From assembly GCA_000632805.1 (NCBI GenBank), contig CP007444.1:4700772-4764771 (forward strand): DNA of 64,000 nucleotides, in the 5' to 3' direction. Under the pieces are notes generated by a model, which saw nothing but the letters and a program-made list of their open reading frames with translations, did not search any database and was not told the DNA's origin. Made by a program: the position numbers and the translations under genes. How positions within the stretch are numbered: the first letter of the stretch is position 1; each line of letters starts with the position of its first letter. Positions 6,415-14,125 of the stretch are shown here, piece after piece. The DNA is from Dyella jiangningensis. Lineage in GTDB: Bacteria > Pseudomonadota > Gammaproteobacteria > Xanthomonadales > Rhodanobacteraceae.

Positions 6415-8382
6415 ATGAAGAAACTCGTCCTGGCCGGCCGCGTCGCGGCGGGCCTGCTCGTGGCTGGCGCCGTGAACGCGCCCGTATTCGCCGACGGCAC
6501 GGACGCCGCCTTCGATCCCCAGTCGCTGTTTGCACCGCTCTCCCTGCCGGATGCCGTCAACGCCTTCCGCGGAGGCGCGGGCAAGCCCGGTCCACTGTTC
6601 TGGCAGAACCGCGCGGACTATGCCATCCAGGCCGAGATCGATCCTGCGACGCATACGCTGCGTGGCGACGAGACGATGACCTATACCAACCGCAGCCCCG
6701 ACACGCTCGACGTGCTGTGGGTGCAGCTGGATCAGAACGCGTATCGCCGTGACTCGCGTGGCGCGCTCGGCTCGCCCCGGCCGCGCAAGGAGTTCACCGA
6801 CGGCTACCAGCTCGATGCGGTGGAAGTGGACGGCAAGCCAGTGCACTTCCTCGTCGACGACACGCGCCTGCGAGTGGATCTGCCGCAGGCACTGGCGGGC
6901 AACGGCAAGCAGCTGAAGCTGCGCATCCGCTACCACTACACCGTGCCCGGCACCTGGGGCGGACGCACTGCGGTGACGCCGACGAAGAACGGCGACATCT
7001 ACGAAATCGCGCAGTGGTTCCCGCGCATGGCGGTGTACGACGACCTTCGCGGCTGGGACACGCTGCCGTACCTGGGCTCGGAGTTCTACCTGGAATACGG
7101 TGACATCGACTACGCCGTGACGGTGCCGTGGAACTACCTGGTCGCCGGCTCCGGCGCGCTCACCAATGCCAAGGACGTGCTCACCACCGCGCAGCAGCAG
7201 CGGCTCGCCCAGGCCGCGCAAAGCGACGCCACGGTGATGATCCGCACTCCGCAGGAAGTGAACGAGCCGTCCAGCCGTCCAAAACAGAGTGGCACGCTCA
7301 CCTGGCGTTTCCACATGGACCACACGCGCGACGTGGCCTTTGCCGCATCGCCGGCCTTCGTGTGGGACGCCGCGCGCATCAACCTGCCCGAGGGCAAGCA
7401 CTCGCTGGCCATGTCGGTGTATCCGGTGGAGGGCGTGGGCAAGGACCAGTGGAACCGTTCGACCGAGTACGTGAAGGGCGCGATCGAGCACTTCTCGTCC
7501 AAGTGGTACCCGTACCCCTGGCCGGCGGCGGTGAACCTCGGCGGTCACGGCGCGGGCATGGAATATCCGGGCATCGTGTTCGACGGCTACGACGACAAGG
7601 GCCCGATGCTGTTCTGGATCACCGCGCACGAGATCGGCCACACCTGGTTCCCGATGATCGTGGGCTCGGACGAACGCCGCCACGCGTTCATGGACGAAGG
7701 CTTCAACACCTTCATCGACGTGTACGCGTCCGATGCCTTCAACAAGGGCGAGTTCGCGCCCAAGCGCGACAGCGAATACGCGCCCAAAGGCGGCAATCCG
7801 GTCGACGAGATCCTGCCCCTACTGGCCGATGCCAATGCACCGACGATGATGGCGCCGGCCGATTCGGTGTCCGAGAAGTACCGCCACTCGGTGAGCTACT
7901 TCAAGGGTGCCCTGGGCTTGGTGCTGCTGCGCGAGCAGATCCTGGGGCCAGAGCGCTTCGATCCGGCCTTCCGCAAGTACATCGCCACCTGGGCGTATCA
8001 CCATCCGTCGCCGTCGGATTTCTTTCGCTTCATGAGCAGCGAGGCAGGCGAGGATCTTTCGTGGTGGTGGCGCGGCTGGTACCTCAACAACTGGCAGCTC
8101 GACATGGGCGTGACGGCGGCCAGCTACGTGGACAACGATCCGTCCAAGGGCGCGGTGGTGACGCTGGGCAGCAGGCAGAAGCTGGTGATGCCGGCTACGC
8201 TGCGCATCGATTTCGCCGACGGCACGCATGAGGATGAACGCGTGCCGGTGGAAGCGTGGCGCCAGAGCGCGACGCCGAAGTTGGCGCTGCACACCAGCAA
8301 GCGCATCGCCAAGCTCACGCTCGATCCGGATCACAAGCTGCCCGATGCGGACCGCAGCAACAACAGCCTGGGCGTGCCGTAA
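6415..8382 (+). CDS. Secreted M1 family zinc metallopeptidase
   Basis: A 655-residue protein with a signal peptide (MKKLVLAGRVAAGLLVAGAV, cut after about residue 26). The gluzincin motif HEIGHTW is near residue 404, with the third ligand in the segment MDEGFNTF 19 residues later. A GAMEN-like exopeptidase segment precedes it as GHGAGMEYPG. The N-terminal beta domain is typical of periplasmic M1-like peptidases of Xanthomonadales, which are annotated as aminopeptidases. GAGG lies 11 bases before the ATG. The S45 acylase gene follows on the same strand 133 bases later, so the two may share a transcript. Confidence 0.93.
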   Translation: MKKLVLAGRVAAGLLVAGAVNAPVFADGTDAAFDPQSLFAPLSLPDAVNAFRGGAGKPGPLFWQNRADYAIQAEIDPATHTLRGDETMTYTNRSPDTLDVLWVQLDQNAYRRDSRGALGSPRPRKEFTDGYQLDAVEVDGKPVHFLVDDTRLRVDLPQALAGNGKQLKLRIRYHYTVPGTWGGRTAVTPTKNGDIYEIAQWFPRMAVYDDLRGWDTLPYLGSEFYLEYGDIDYAVTVPWNYLVAGSGALTNAKDVLTTAQQQRLAQAAQSDATVMIRTPQEVNEPSSRPKQSGTLTWRFHMDHTRDVAFAASPAFVWDAARINLPEGKHSLAMSVYPVEGVGKDQWNRSTEYVKGAIEHFSSKWYPYPWPAAVNLGGHGAGMEYPGIVFDGYDDKGPMLFWITAHEIGHTWFPMIVGSDERRHAFMDEGFNTFIDVYASDAFNKGEFAPKRDSEYAPKGGNPVDEILPLLADANAPTMMAPADSVSEKYRHSVSYFKGALGLVLLREQILGPERFDPAFRKYIATWAYHHPSPSDFFRFMSSEAGEDLSWWWRGWYLNNWQLDMGVTAASYVDNDPSKGAVVTLGSRQKLVMPATLRIDFADGTHEDERVPVEAWRQSATPKLALHTSKRIAKLTLDPDHKLPDADRSNNSLGVP

Positions 8383-8515
8383 TAATCCACGTGCTGCGCG
8401 GGCATACCGCCGTGGCTCCCCCTCCGATAGGAGGCGGGCGCCAGCGTGGCTCACGTCGACAATGTTCGGGAAAACGTGCCCCAACCCTTCCAACAGCCAC
8501 GCGAGATACGACAAC

Positions 8516-10720
8516 GTGACGAGTCAGCCCATCATCGCCGGTTCCCTTCGCACCTTGTCCATCGCCACGGCACTCGCGCTGGGCCTGCTGGCGCCGGTTC
8601 ATGCGGCCAGTTCCGATCCGGACCGCTGGCAGTCCGAAGCCAAGGCCGTCACGGTCACGCGCGACGACTGGGGCATCGCCCATGTGCACGGCAAGACCGA
8701 TGCGGACGCCGTGTTCGGCATGGCCTATACGCAGGCCGAAGATGACTTCAATCGCGTCGAGACCAACTACCTCAATTCGCTGGGCTGGCTCGCGCAGGCG
8801 GAAGGCGAGCAGGCGATCTGGTCCGATTTGCGCCAGCAGCTGTGGATCGATCCCGTGGAGCTCAAGCGTCTCTACGCAAAGAGCCCGGGCTGGCTGAAAG
8901 ACCTGATGAACGCCTGGGCCGATGGCCTCAACTACTATCTCGCCACGCATCAGAGTGTGCATCCGCGGGTGATCACGCACTTCGAGCCGTGGATGGCGCT
9001 GAGCTTCAGCGAAGGCAGCATCGGCGGCGACATCGAGCGCGTTTCGTTGAAGGACCTGCAGGCGTTCTACGGCAAGACGGACGACAAGGTCGCCTTCGTC
9101 GATACGCCGTCGAGCTGGGTCGAACCCACCGGTTCCAACGGCATCGCCATCGCGCCCAAGCTCACCACCGACGGCCATGCGCTGCTGCTCATCAACCCGC
9201 ACACGTCGTTCTTCTTCCGCTCCGAGCTGCAGATGAGCAGCGATGCGGGGCTCGATGCCTACGGTGCGGTGACCTGGGGACAGTTCTTCATCTACCAGGG
9301 CTTCAACAAGCACATCGGCTGGATGCATACCTCCACCACCGCCGACGTGGTGGACGAATTCGCCGAGACGATTTCACGCGATGGCGGCAAGTTGAGCTAC
9401 CGCTACGGCAAGGAGCTGCGCCCGGTTGCCACGCGCACCATCAGCGTGGCGTATCGCAAGGCGGATGGCTCCAGGGGGGAGCGCACGTTCACCACGTATG
9501 CGACGCATCATGGCCCCGTGGTGCGCGAGAAGGACGGCAAGTGGATCGCCACGGCGCTGATGAACAAGCCGATGGAGGCGCTGGAGCAGAGCTGGCTGCG
9601 TACCAAGGCGAATGACTTCGCTAGCTTCATGAAGATCGCCGAGCTCAAGGCCAATTCGTCCAACAACACCATCTTCGCGGACGACAAGGGCAACATCGCC
9701 TACCTGCATCCGCAGTTCATTCCCAAGCGCGACAACCGCTTCGATTACACCAAGCCTGTGGACGGCAGCGACCCGGCCACCGACTGGCAGGGCCTGCTGC
9801 CGCTCGATGCCGCACCGCACCTGCTCAATCCGGCCAACGGCTGGATCATGAACACCAACAATTGGCCGTATTCCGCCGCGGGTGCCTATAGCCCCAAGCG
9901 CGAAGCGTATCCGCGCTACATGGACAGCGTGGGCGAGAACCCACGCGGCATCCACGCCACCATGGTACTGAGCGACAAGCACGACTTCACGCTGGCGTCG
10001 CTCATCACGTCGGCATTCGATTCGTATCTTCCGGCCTTCGCGCGGCAGCTGCCAATTCTGGTGGCCGACTACGACAAGTTGCCATCGAACGATCCGCTGA
10101 AGAAGAAGCTCGCCGGTCCCATCGCCTTGTTGCGTGGCTGGGACTATCGCTGGGGCATCGCCTCGATGCCGACCTCGCTCGCGGTGTTCTGGGGCGACAC
10201 GCTATGGGACAAGGTGGACAAGTCCGACGTGTCCGAAGGCTTGTCGGTCTACGACATCATGGCCGAGCGGGCCGGCCCGAAGGCGCGCCTCGACGCGCTT
10301 GCGGAAGCCGCCGACCGCCTGGAGAAGGATTTCGGCAGCTGGGGCGTGCCGTGGGGCGAGATCAATCGCTACCAGCGCGTCAACGGTGATATCGAACAGC
10401 CTTTCGATGACGGCAAGCCGAGCATCCCGGTGCCGTTCACCTCGTCGCGCTGGGGTTCGCTGGCCTCGTTCGGCGCGCACCGTTGGCCGGGCACGCGACG
10501 CTACTACGGCACCAGCGGCAACAGCTTTGTCGCGGTCGTGGAATTCGGCGACAAGGTGCGTGCCCGCGCGATCACCGCGGGCGGCGAAAGCGGGCACCCG
10601 TCGTCGCCGCATTTCAACGATGAAGCCGAACGCTACACCACGGGCAATCTGCGCCAGGTGTACTTCTGGCCGGAAGACATCAAGCAACACACGGAGCGCA
10701 GCTACCACCCCGGTGGCTGA
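8516..10720 (+). CDS. S45 family penicillin acylase / acyl-homoserine lactone acylase-like enzyme
   Basis: A secreted Ntn-hydrolase precursor of about 734 residues. A signal peptide (RTLSIATALALGLLAPVHA) is followed by the alpha chain, and the motif TGSNGIAIAPK supplies the autocatalytic cleavage site, whose serine (codon 9134-9136) would become the N-terminal nucleophile of the beta chain. Later segments with NNTIFADDKGNIAYLHPQF and NTNNWPYS fit the family. Such enzymes hydrolyse amides, including penicillins and acyl-homoserine lactones; the substrate here is unknown. GTG 8516 is proposed because it directly precedes the signal peptide. ATG 8462 in the same frame is an alternative with a longer N-terminus. 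Confidence 0.87.
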   Translation: MTSQPIIAGSLRTLSIATALALGLLAPVHAASSDPDRWQSEAKAVTVTRDDWGIAHVHGKTDADAVFGMAYTQAEDDFNRVETNYLNSLGWLAQAEGEQAIWSDLRQQLWIDPVELKRLYAKSPGWLKDLMNAWADGLNYYLATHQSVHPRVITHFEPWMALSFSEGSIGGDIERVSLKDLQAFYGKTDDKVAFVDTPSSWVEPTGSNGIAIAPKLTTDGHALLLINPHTSFFFRSELQMSSDAGLDAYGAVTWGQFFIYQGFNKHIGWMHTSTTADVVDEFAETISRDGGKLSYRYGKELRPVATRTISVAYRKADGSRGERTFTTYATHHGPVVREKDGKWIATALMNKPMEALEQSWLRTKANDFASFMKIAELKANSSNNTIFADDKGNIAYLHPQFIPKRDNRFDYTKPVDGSDPATDWQGLLPLDAAPHLLNPANGWIMNTNNWPYSAAGAYSPKREAYPRYMDSVGENPRGIHATMVLSDKHDFTLASLITSAFDSYLPAFARQLPILVADYDKLPSNDPLKKKLAGPIALLRGWDYRWGIASMPTSLAVFWGDTLWDKVDKSDVSEGLSVYDIMAERAGPKARLDALAEAADRLEKDFGSWGVPWGEINRYQRVNGDIEQPFDDGKPSIPVPFTSSRWGSLASFGAHRWPGTRRYYGTSGNSFVAVVEFGDKVRARAITAGGESGHPSSPHFNDEAERYTTGNLRQVYFWPEDIKQHTERSYHPGG

Positions 10721-10726
10721 CGCCGG

Positions 10727-10757
10727 GCGGTGAAGGCGTTGCCGGCGCCCTCACCGC
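10727..10757. terminator. Hairpin between convergent genes
   Basis: GCGGTGAAGGCG (10727-10738) pairs with CGCCCTCACCGC (10746-10757) with one mismatch and a 7-base loop. There is no T-run, so it is a weak or Rho-assisted terminator for the S45 gene and the small minus-strand gene. Confidence 0.5.
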
Positions 10758-10765
10758 TCAACGGA

Positions 10766-11032
10766 TCAGTGTCCGTGACCGTGCGTCTTGGTCTTGGTCA
10801 GGCCCTTGCCCTTGGCCTTGTCCTGGGCGACGTCGCTGACCGTCGAGCCGACCTTTTCGTCATCGGCCTTGGCGGTCTTGGTCAACGCGGACACGGTGTC
10901 GCCATGAACATCCTTGTCGGTACTCATGTTGCCGTGATCCGTGGGCATGTGTCCGCCGTGCGCCTGCGGCGCGGCAAACACGGGGGCGGCGACCATCAGG
11001 GCCAGGAGAGCTGTGTACTTGAGGGAATGCAT
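10766..11032 (-). CDS. Small secreted His-rich protein
   Basis: The 88-residue product begins MHSLKYTALLALMVAAPVFA, a clear signal peptide. The mature part of about 65 residues is hydrophilic and unusually rich in histidine, with HGGHMPTDHG at its N-terminus and HGHGH at its C-terminus, separated by a Lys/Asp/Ala-rich stretch. This suggests a periplasmic metal-binding or buffering peptide, but no family is recognised. The frame extends upstream to 11179, yet the signal peptide defines the start at 11032. It lies downstream of the histidine kinase gene on the same strand, 190 bases away. Confidence 0.7.
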   Translation of the reverse strand: MHSLKYTALLALMVAAPVFAAPQAHGGHMPTDHGNMSTDKDVHGDTVSALTKTAKADDEKVGSTVSDVAQDKAKGKGLTKTKTHGHGH

Positions 11033-11222
11033 GGCGAGCCTCTTCGATGAAGTTGCAGTGGTCCTCGTCACCTGGACGAGGAGTCCACCGTTGCACATCC
11101 ATCTTTCGCGAAGCCTGCATTTGAGACCTGTCATCCGCATCGTTTGACAGGCTTTCAGCTCGCGTTGAGCTTGGTTCATTCAGAAGGCCAAACGACAGCT
11201 GACTGGGCAGCGCCAGGGACGG

Positions 11223-12614
11223 CTACGGGCACATCAACGGAATCGACACCCGTACGCGCAAGCCCTGCCCGCGCGGCGCATCCAGCAACTCGATCGAGGC
11301 CCGGTGCAGGCTGGCCGCACGCGCCACGATGGACAAGCCCAGGCCATAGCCTTCGCCGCGACTACCGTCCTCACGATGGAATCGCGCGAACACCGCGTGT
11401 CTCCGCTCCACGGGGATGCCGGGTCCATTGTCGATCACTTCCAGCGTCGCCTCCTGGCGGCTCTGCGTGATGGCGAGCTGGATGCGTCCACCGCGCGGCA
11501 CATAGCGCAGCGAGTTTTCGAGCAGGTTGCGCAGCAGCGCGACGAGCGCGGGCTCGTAGCCTTGCACCAGCACGGCATCGCTGCGTTCGCCGCACGCCAG
11601 TTCCACGCCGCGGTCCCGGATCACGGGGGCAAATTCATCCACGACGCGGTCGGCGACATCGAGCAGATCGACCAGCGCGGGACGGCTCGACGCGGCGCCG
11701 ACCTCCAGTTTGGCCAGCGACAGCAACTGCTCGATGCGATGAGCGAGTGCGGCGGCGCTGCCGTGCGCGCCGGCCATGCTGTCCTGGATCTCGTCGAGGT
11801 CGATGGTCTCCATCGCGCTTTCGAGATTGAGCATGATCGACGCGAGCGGCGTGCGCAGTTCGTGCGCCACGTCGGCGCTGAAACGTCGCTCGCGCTCCAG
11901 CGCATCTTCCTGGCGCGCAAGCTGTTCGTTGAGCGCCGCCAGCACCGGACGCAACTCGCGTGGCGCGTCGGGCAGCACGATGCGTTCGCGACTGCCGGGT
12001 TCGCGCAACGACAGGGCCGTGGTCAGCGTGGCGAGCGGACGAAGGCCGCGGGCCACGGCCCAGCCGACCAGCAGCGCGAGCACGGGAAGGCCGAGCAGAA
12101 AAGGCAAGCCGTGCTCCAGCCAAAGCGCGTGCACTATTTCCTCGCGACTGTCATAGCGATCGGCGACGCGAATGACGTATTGGCTGGCGGGGTCGACATA
12201 GTTGAAGGCGCGCCAGACGTGATGCTGCTTCTTCAGGTCGTGGTAGGCCGAATGGTCGTCCGGCGTGGCGGGCAACGTCATCAGGTTCGCGGTGCCAAGC
12301 ACCAGCCTTCCCTGCCTGTCGAAGACCTGGAAACCCACGACCGACTCGTTGGTGACCACGTCGCCCGTGGCGCGCACCTCACTACGCTTGCGCACCGGTA
12401 CGAGGATGCCTTCATGGCCGACGAAGGTCTCGACACCGGCCTGCTGGATGATCGCGGCGATGGTGTGCGCTGCTTCGGCCAGGCGGGCATCGGAAAGCTG
12501 CGCCATCTCGGCGCTGGTGCGGCGAAAGCTGAAAGCAGCCAGCGGCAACAGGAACAGCAGCAGCAGCGCGAGGATCATCCATCGCAGCCGCGCGCGCAGG
12601 CTGTCGTGGTTCAT
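11223..12614 (-). CDS. Sensor histidine kinase, PmrB/QseC-like
   Basis: A 463-residue membrane kinase. TM1 lies near residues 12-30 (MILALLLLFLLPLAAF), followed by a periplasmic sensor of about 140 residues, TM2 near residues 165-185 and a short linker. The phosphoacceptor motif VAHELRTPLAS is at about residue 250, the N box at LLRNLLENSLRYVP, and G boxes at DNGPGIP and GYGLGLSIV. The ATG overlaps the regulator stop in an ATGA junction, so the two are translationally coupled. Family members sense cations, antimicrobial peptides or catecholamines; the signal here is unknown. Confidence 0.93.
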   Translation of the reverse strand: MNHDSLRARLRWMILALLLLFLLPLAAFSFRRTSAEMAQLSDARLAEAAHTIAAIIQQAGVETFVGHEGILVPVRKRSEVRATGDVVTNESVVGFQVFDRQGRLVLGTANLMTLPATPDDHSAYHDLKKQHHVWRAFNYVDPASQYVIRVADRYDSREEIVHALWLEHGLPFLLGLPVLALLVGWAVARGLRPLATLTTALSLREPGSRERIVLPDAPRELRPVLAALNEQLARQEDALERERRFSADVAHELRTPLASIMLNLESAMETIDLDEIQDSMAGAHGSAAALAHRIEQLLSLAKLEVGAASSRPALVDLLDVADRVVDEFAPVIRDRGVELACGERSDAVLVQGYEPALVALLRNLLENSLRYVPRGGRIQLAITQSRQEATLEVIDNGPGIPVERRHAVFARFHREDGSRGEGYGLGLSIVARAASLHRASIELLDAPRGQGLRVRVSIPLMCP

Positions 12615-13276
12615 TGCGGGTCCCGTGGAATCATGTAGCCGTAGGCGCGCACGTTCTGGATGGCGTCGAAGCTGAGCTTGCGCCGCAGCTGGTGCACCAG
12701 CACGTCGAGCGCACCATCGGTCACCACTTTGTCGCCGCCGTAGAGCGAGTTTTCCAGGGTATCCCGGCGAACCAGCCGCCCGGCGCGCTCCATCAAGGTC
12801 TGCAGCAGGGTAAGTTCCTTGCGGGTGAGGTCGATCTTCTTGCCATGGAAAGTGACTTCCAGCGTGGCGAGGTCCAGGCACAGCGCACCCGCCTCGATGC
12901 GGTTGACCGCCAGGCCCTGCATGCGCCGCGTGAGCGAACGGATACGCGCGGCGAGTTCGTCGAGATGGAAGGGCTTGGTGAGGTAATCGTCCGCGCCGGC
13001 ATCAAGGCCATGGATGCGTGCCTGCACGGCATCGCGTGCGGTGAGTATCAGCACGGGCGTGCGGACGTGGCTTTCGCGCGCGTCCAGCAGGATGTCCAGG
13101 CCGTCCTTGCCGGGCAGGCCAAGGTCGAGCAGCACGAGGTCGGCGATCTCGTCCTTCATCGCCGCCACGGCGTCGGTGCCGTCGGTAAGCCAGGTCACCT
13201 TGTACGAGAGTCGTTCCAGCGCGCGCTGGATCGCAGCGCCCAGCTGCAGGTCGTCTTCCACCAGGATGATGTGCAC
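12611..13276 (-). CDS. OmpR family response regulator, PmrA/QseB-like
   Basis: The 221-residue product has a receiver domain with the acidic pair EDD near residue 8, phosphoacceptor Asp in LVLLDLGLPG, Thr in LILTARD and Lys in DYLTKPF, followed by a winged-helix DNA-binding domain (LTRKELTLLQTLMERAGRLV, then LDVLVHQLRRKL). The start is placed at GTG 13276 because GAGGGG lies 6 bases upstream and the protein then begins directly with the receiver strand. An ATG 30 bases further up has no good ribosome binding site. It is the first gene of the two-component operon. Likely targets are the adjacent phosphatase and receptor genes. Confidence 0.93.
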   Translation of the reverse strand: MHIILVEDDLQLGAAIQRALERLSYKVTWLTDGTDAVAAMKDEIADLVLLDLGLPGKDGLDILLDARESHVRTPVLILTARDAVQARIHGLDAGADDYLTKPFHLDELAARIRSLTRRMQGLAVNRIEAGALCLDLATLEVTFHGKKIDLTRKELTLLQTLMERAGRLVRRDTLENSLYGGDKVVTDGALDVLVHQLRRKLSFDAIQNVRAYGYMIPRDPQ

Positions 13277-13411
13277 GTGGCTCCCCTCGACAACGAAAGC
13301 CCGCACGGAAGGCGCGGGCGCGTCGGTCGATTGTCTTGCCGTTTTGTTACGGTCCGGGGTACGGCGATTCAGGTGCTCATCCGTGAGCGGGGTTCCTCCT
13401 GATCGTGATCG

Positions 13412-14113
13412 TCAGTGACCGGCGAGGCCGGCGGCCTTCAGTTCCGCGCGCGCTTCCGCAAGATCATGCTGCAGCGCCGGCGAGGCGAGCATGTCGTTGG
13501 CCAACGCCTGGCCGAATTCACGGCCTGCATAGATGTCCTGCAGGGTGTGCACGCCCTTCACCACGCGGCGCCAACCGATGTCGCGCGATTCCTGCATGAG
13601 CGCGTCGGCGTCCTGCGGAAACAGTTGGACGAGCAGGATCGCATCCACCGTGGCCCGGCTGGAGTGGCCGCTGGGGTAGCCATAACTCTTCCTGGCCGCC
13701 TTCGCCGGATCCAGCGCGCAGGCCGAGGCCGGCGGACAGGGGCGGGGACGCTTCCAGTGGTTCTTGGAGAGGTCCACCGCTTCCTTGGTCTCGTGCTCGG
13801 CTTCCTTGAATAGCGCCGCCACGCGGGGCAGCTTGTCGGCGCGAAAGCCCGGTCCGATCACCTCGGCAAAGTCGAACACATCGAACTTCTCTTCCTGCTG
13901 CGCGCGGGTGAAATCCGCCGCCGAACGCGCGGCGAAGGCGTGGTCGGCGGTGGCGTAGTCGGCCAGGTCTTCCGCGCTGCCCGGCGCGCTCGGCGCGGGC
14001 AGGGCGGCCATGGCCTGGCTCACCTGGGTGTCGCTGAGGTAGCTGTTGCCTGCATGCGCGAAGGCCGGCGCCGCCAACAGCAGCGCAACGAAGGCGTGCT
14101 TCATCATGGTCAT
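13412..14113 (-). CDS. Secreted PAP2-type (class A-like) acid phosphatase
   Basis: A 233-residue protein with a signal peptide (HAFVALLLAAPAFAHA). All three phosphatase motifs of the PAP2/vanadium-peroxidase superfamily are visible: KNHWKRPRP, YPSGHSSRAT and WRRVVKGVHTLQD. The arrangement and length match bacterial class A non-specific acid phosphatases, which are periplasmic and release phosphate from organic esters. The TonB-dependent receptor gene ends 12 bases upstream, so receptor and phosphatase very probably form one operon, with the two-component genes following 135 bases later on the same strand. A role in phosphate-ester uptake is inferred. Confidence 0.92.
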   Translation of the reverse strand: MTMMKHAFVALLLAAPAFAHAGNSYLSDTQVSQAMAALPAPSAPGSAEDLADYATADHAFAARSAADFTRAQQEEKFDVFDFAEVIGPGFRADKLPRVAALFKEAEHETKEAVDLSKNHWKRPRPCPPASACALDPAKAARKSYGYPSGHSSRATVDAILLVQLFPQDADALMQESRDIGWRRVVKGVHTLQDIYAGREFGQALANDMLASPALQHDLAEARAELKAAGLAGH

Positions 14114-14125
14114 CGCATCCTTCGC

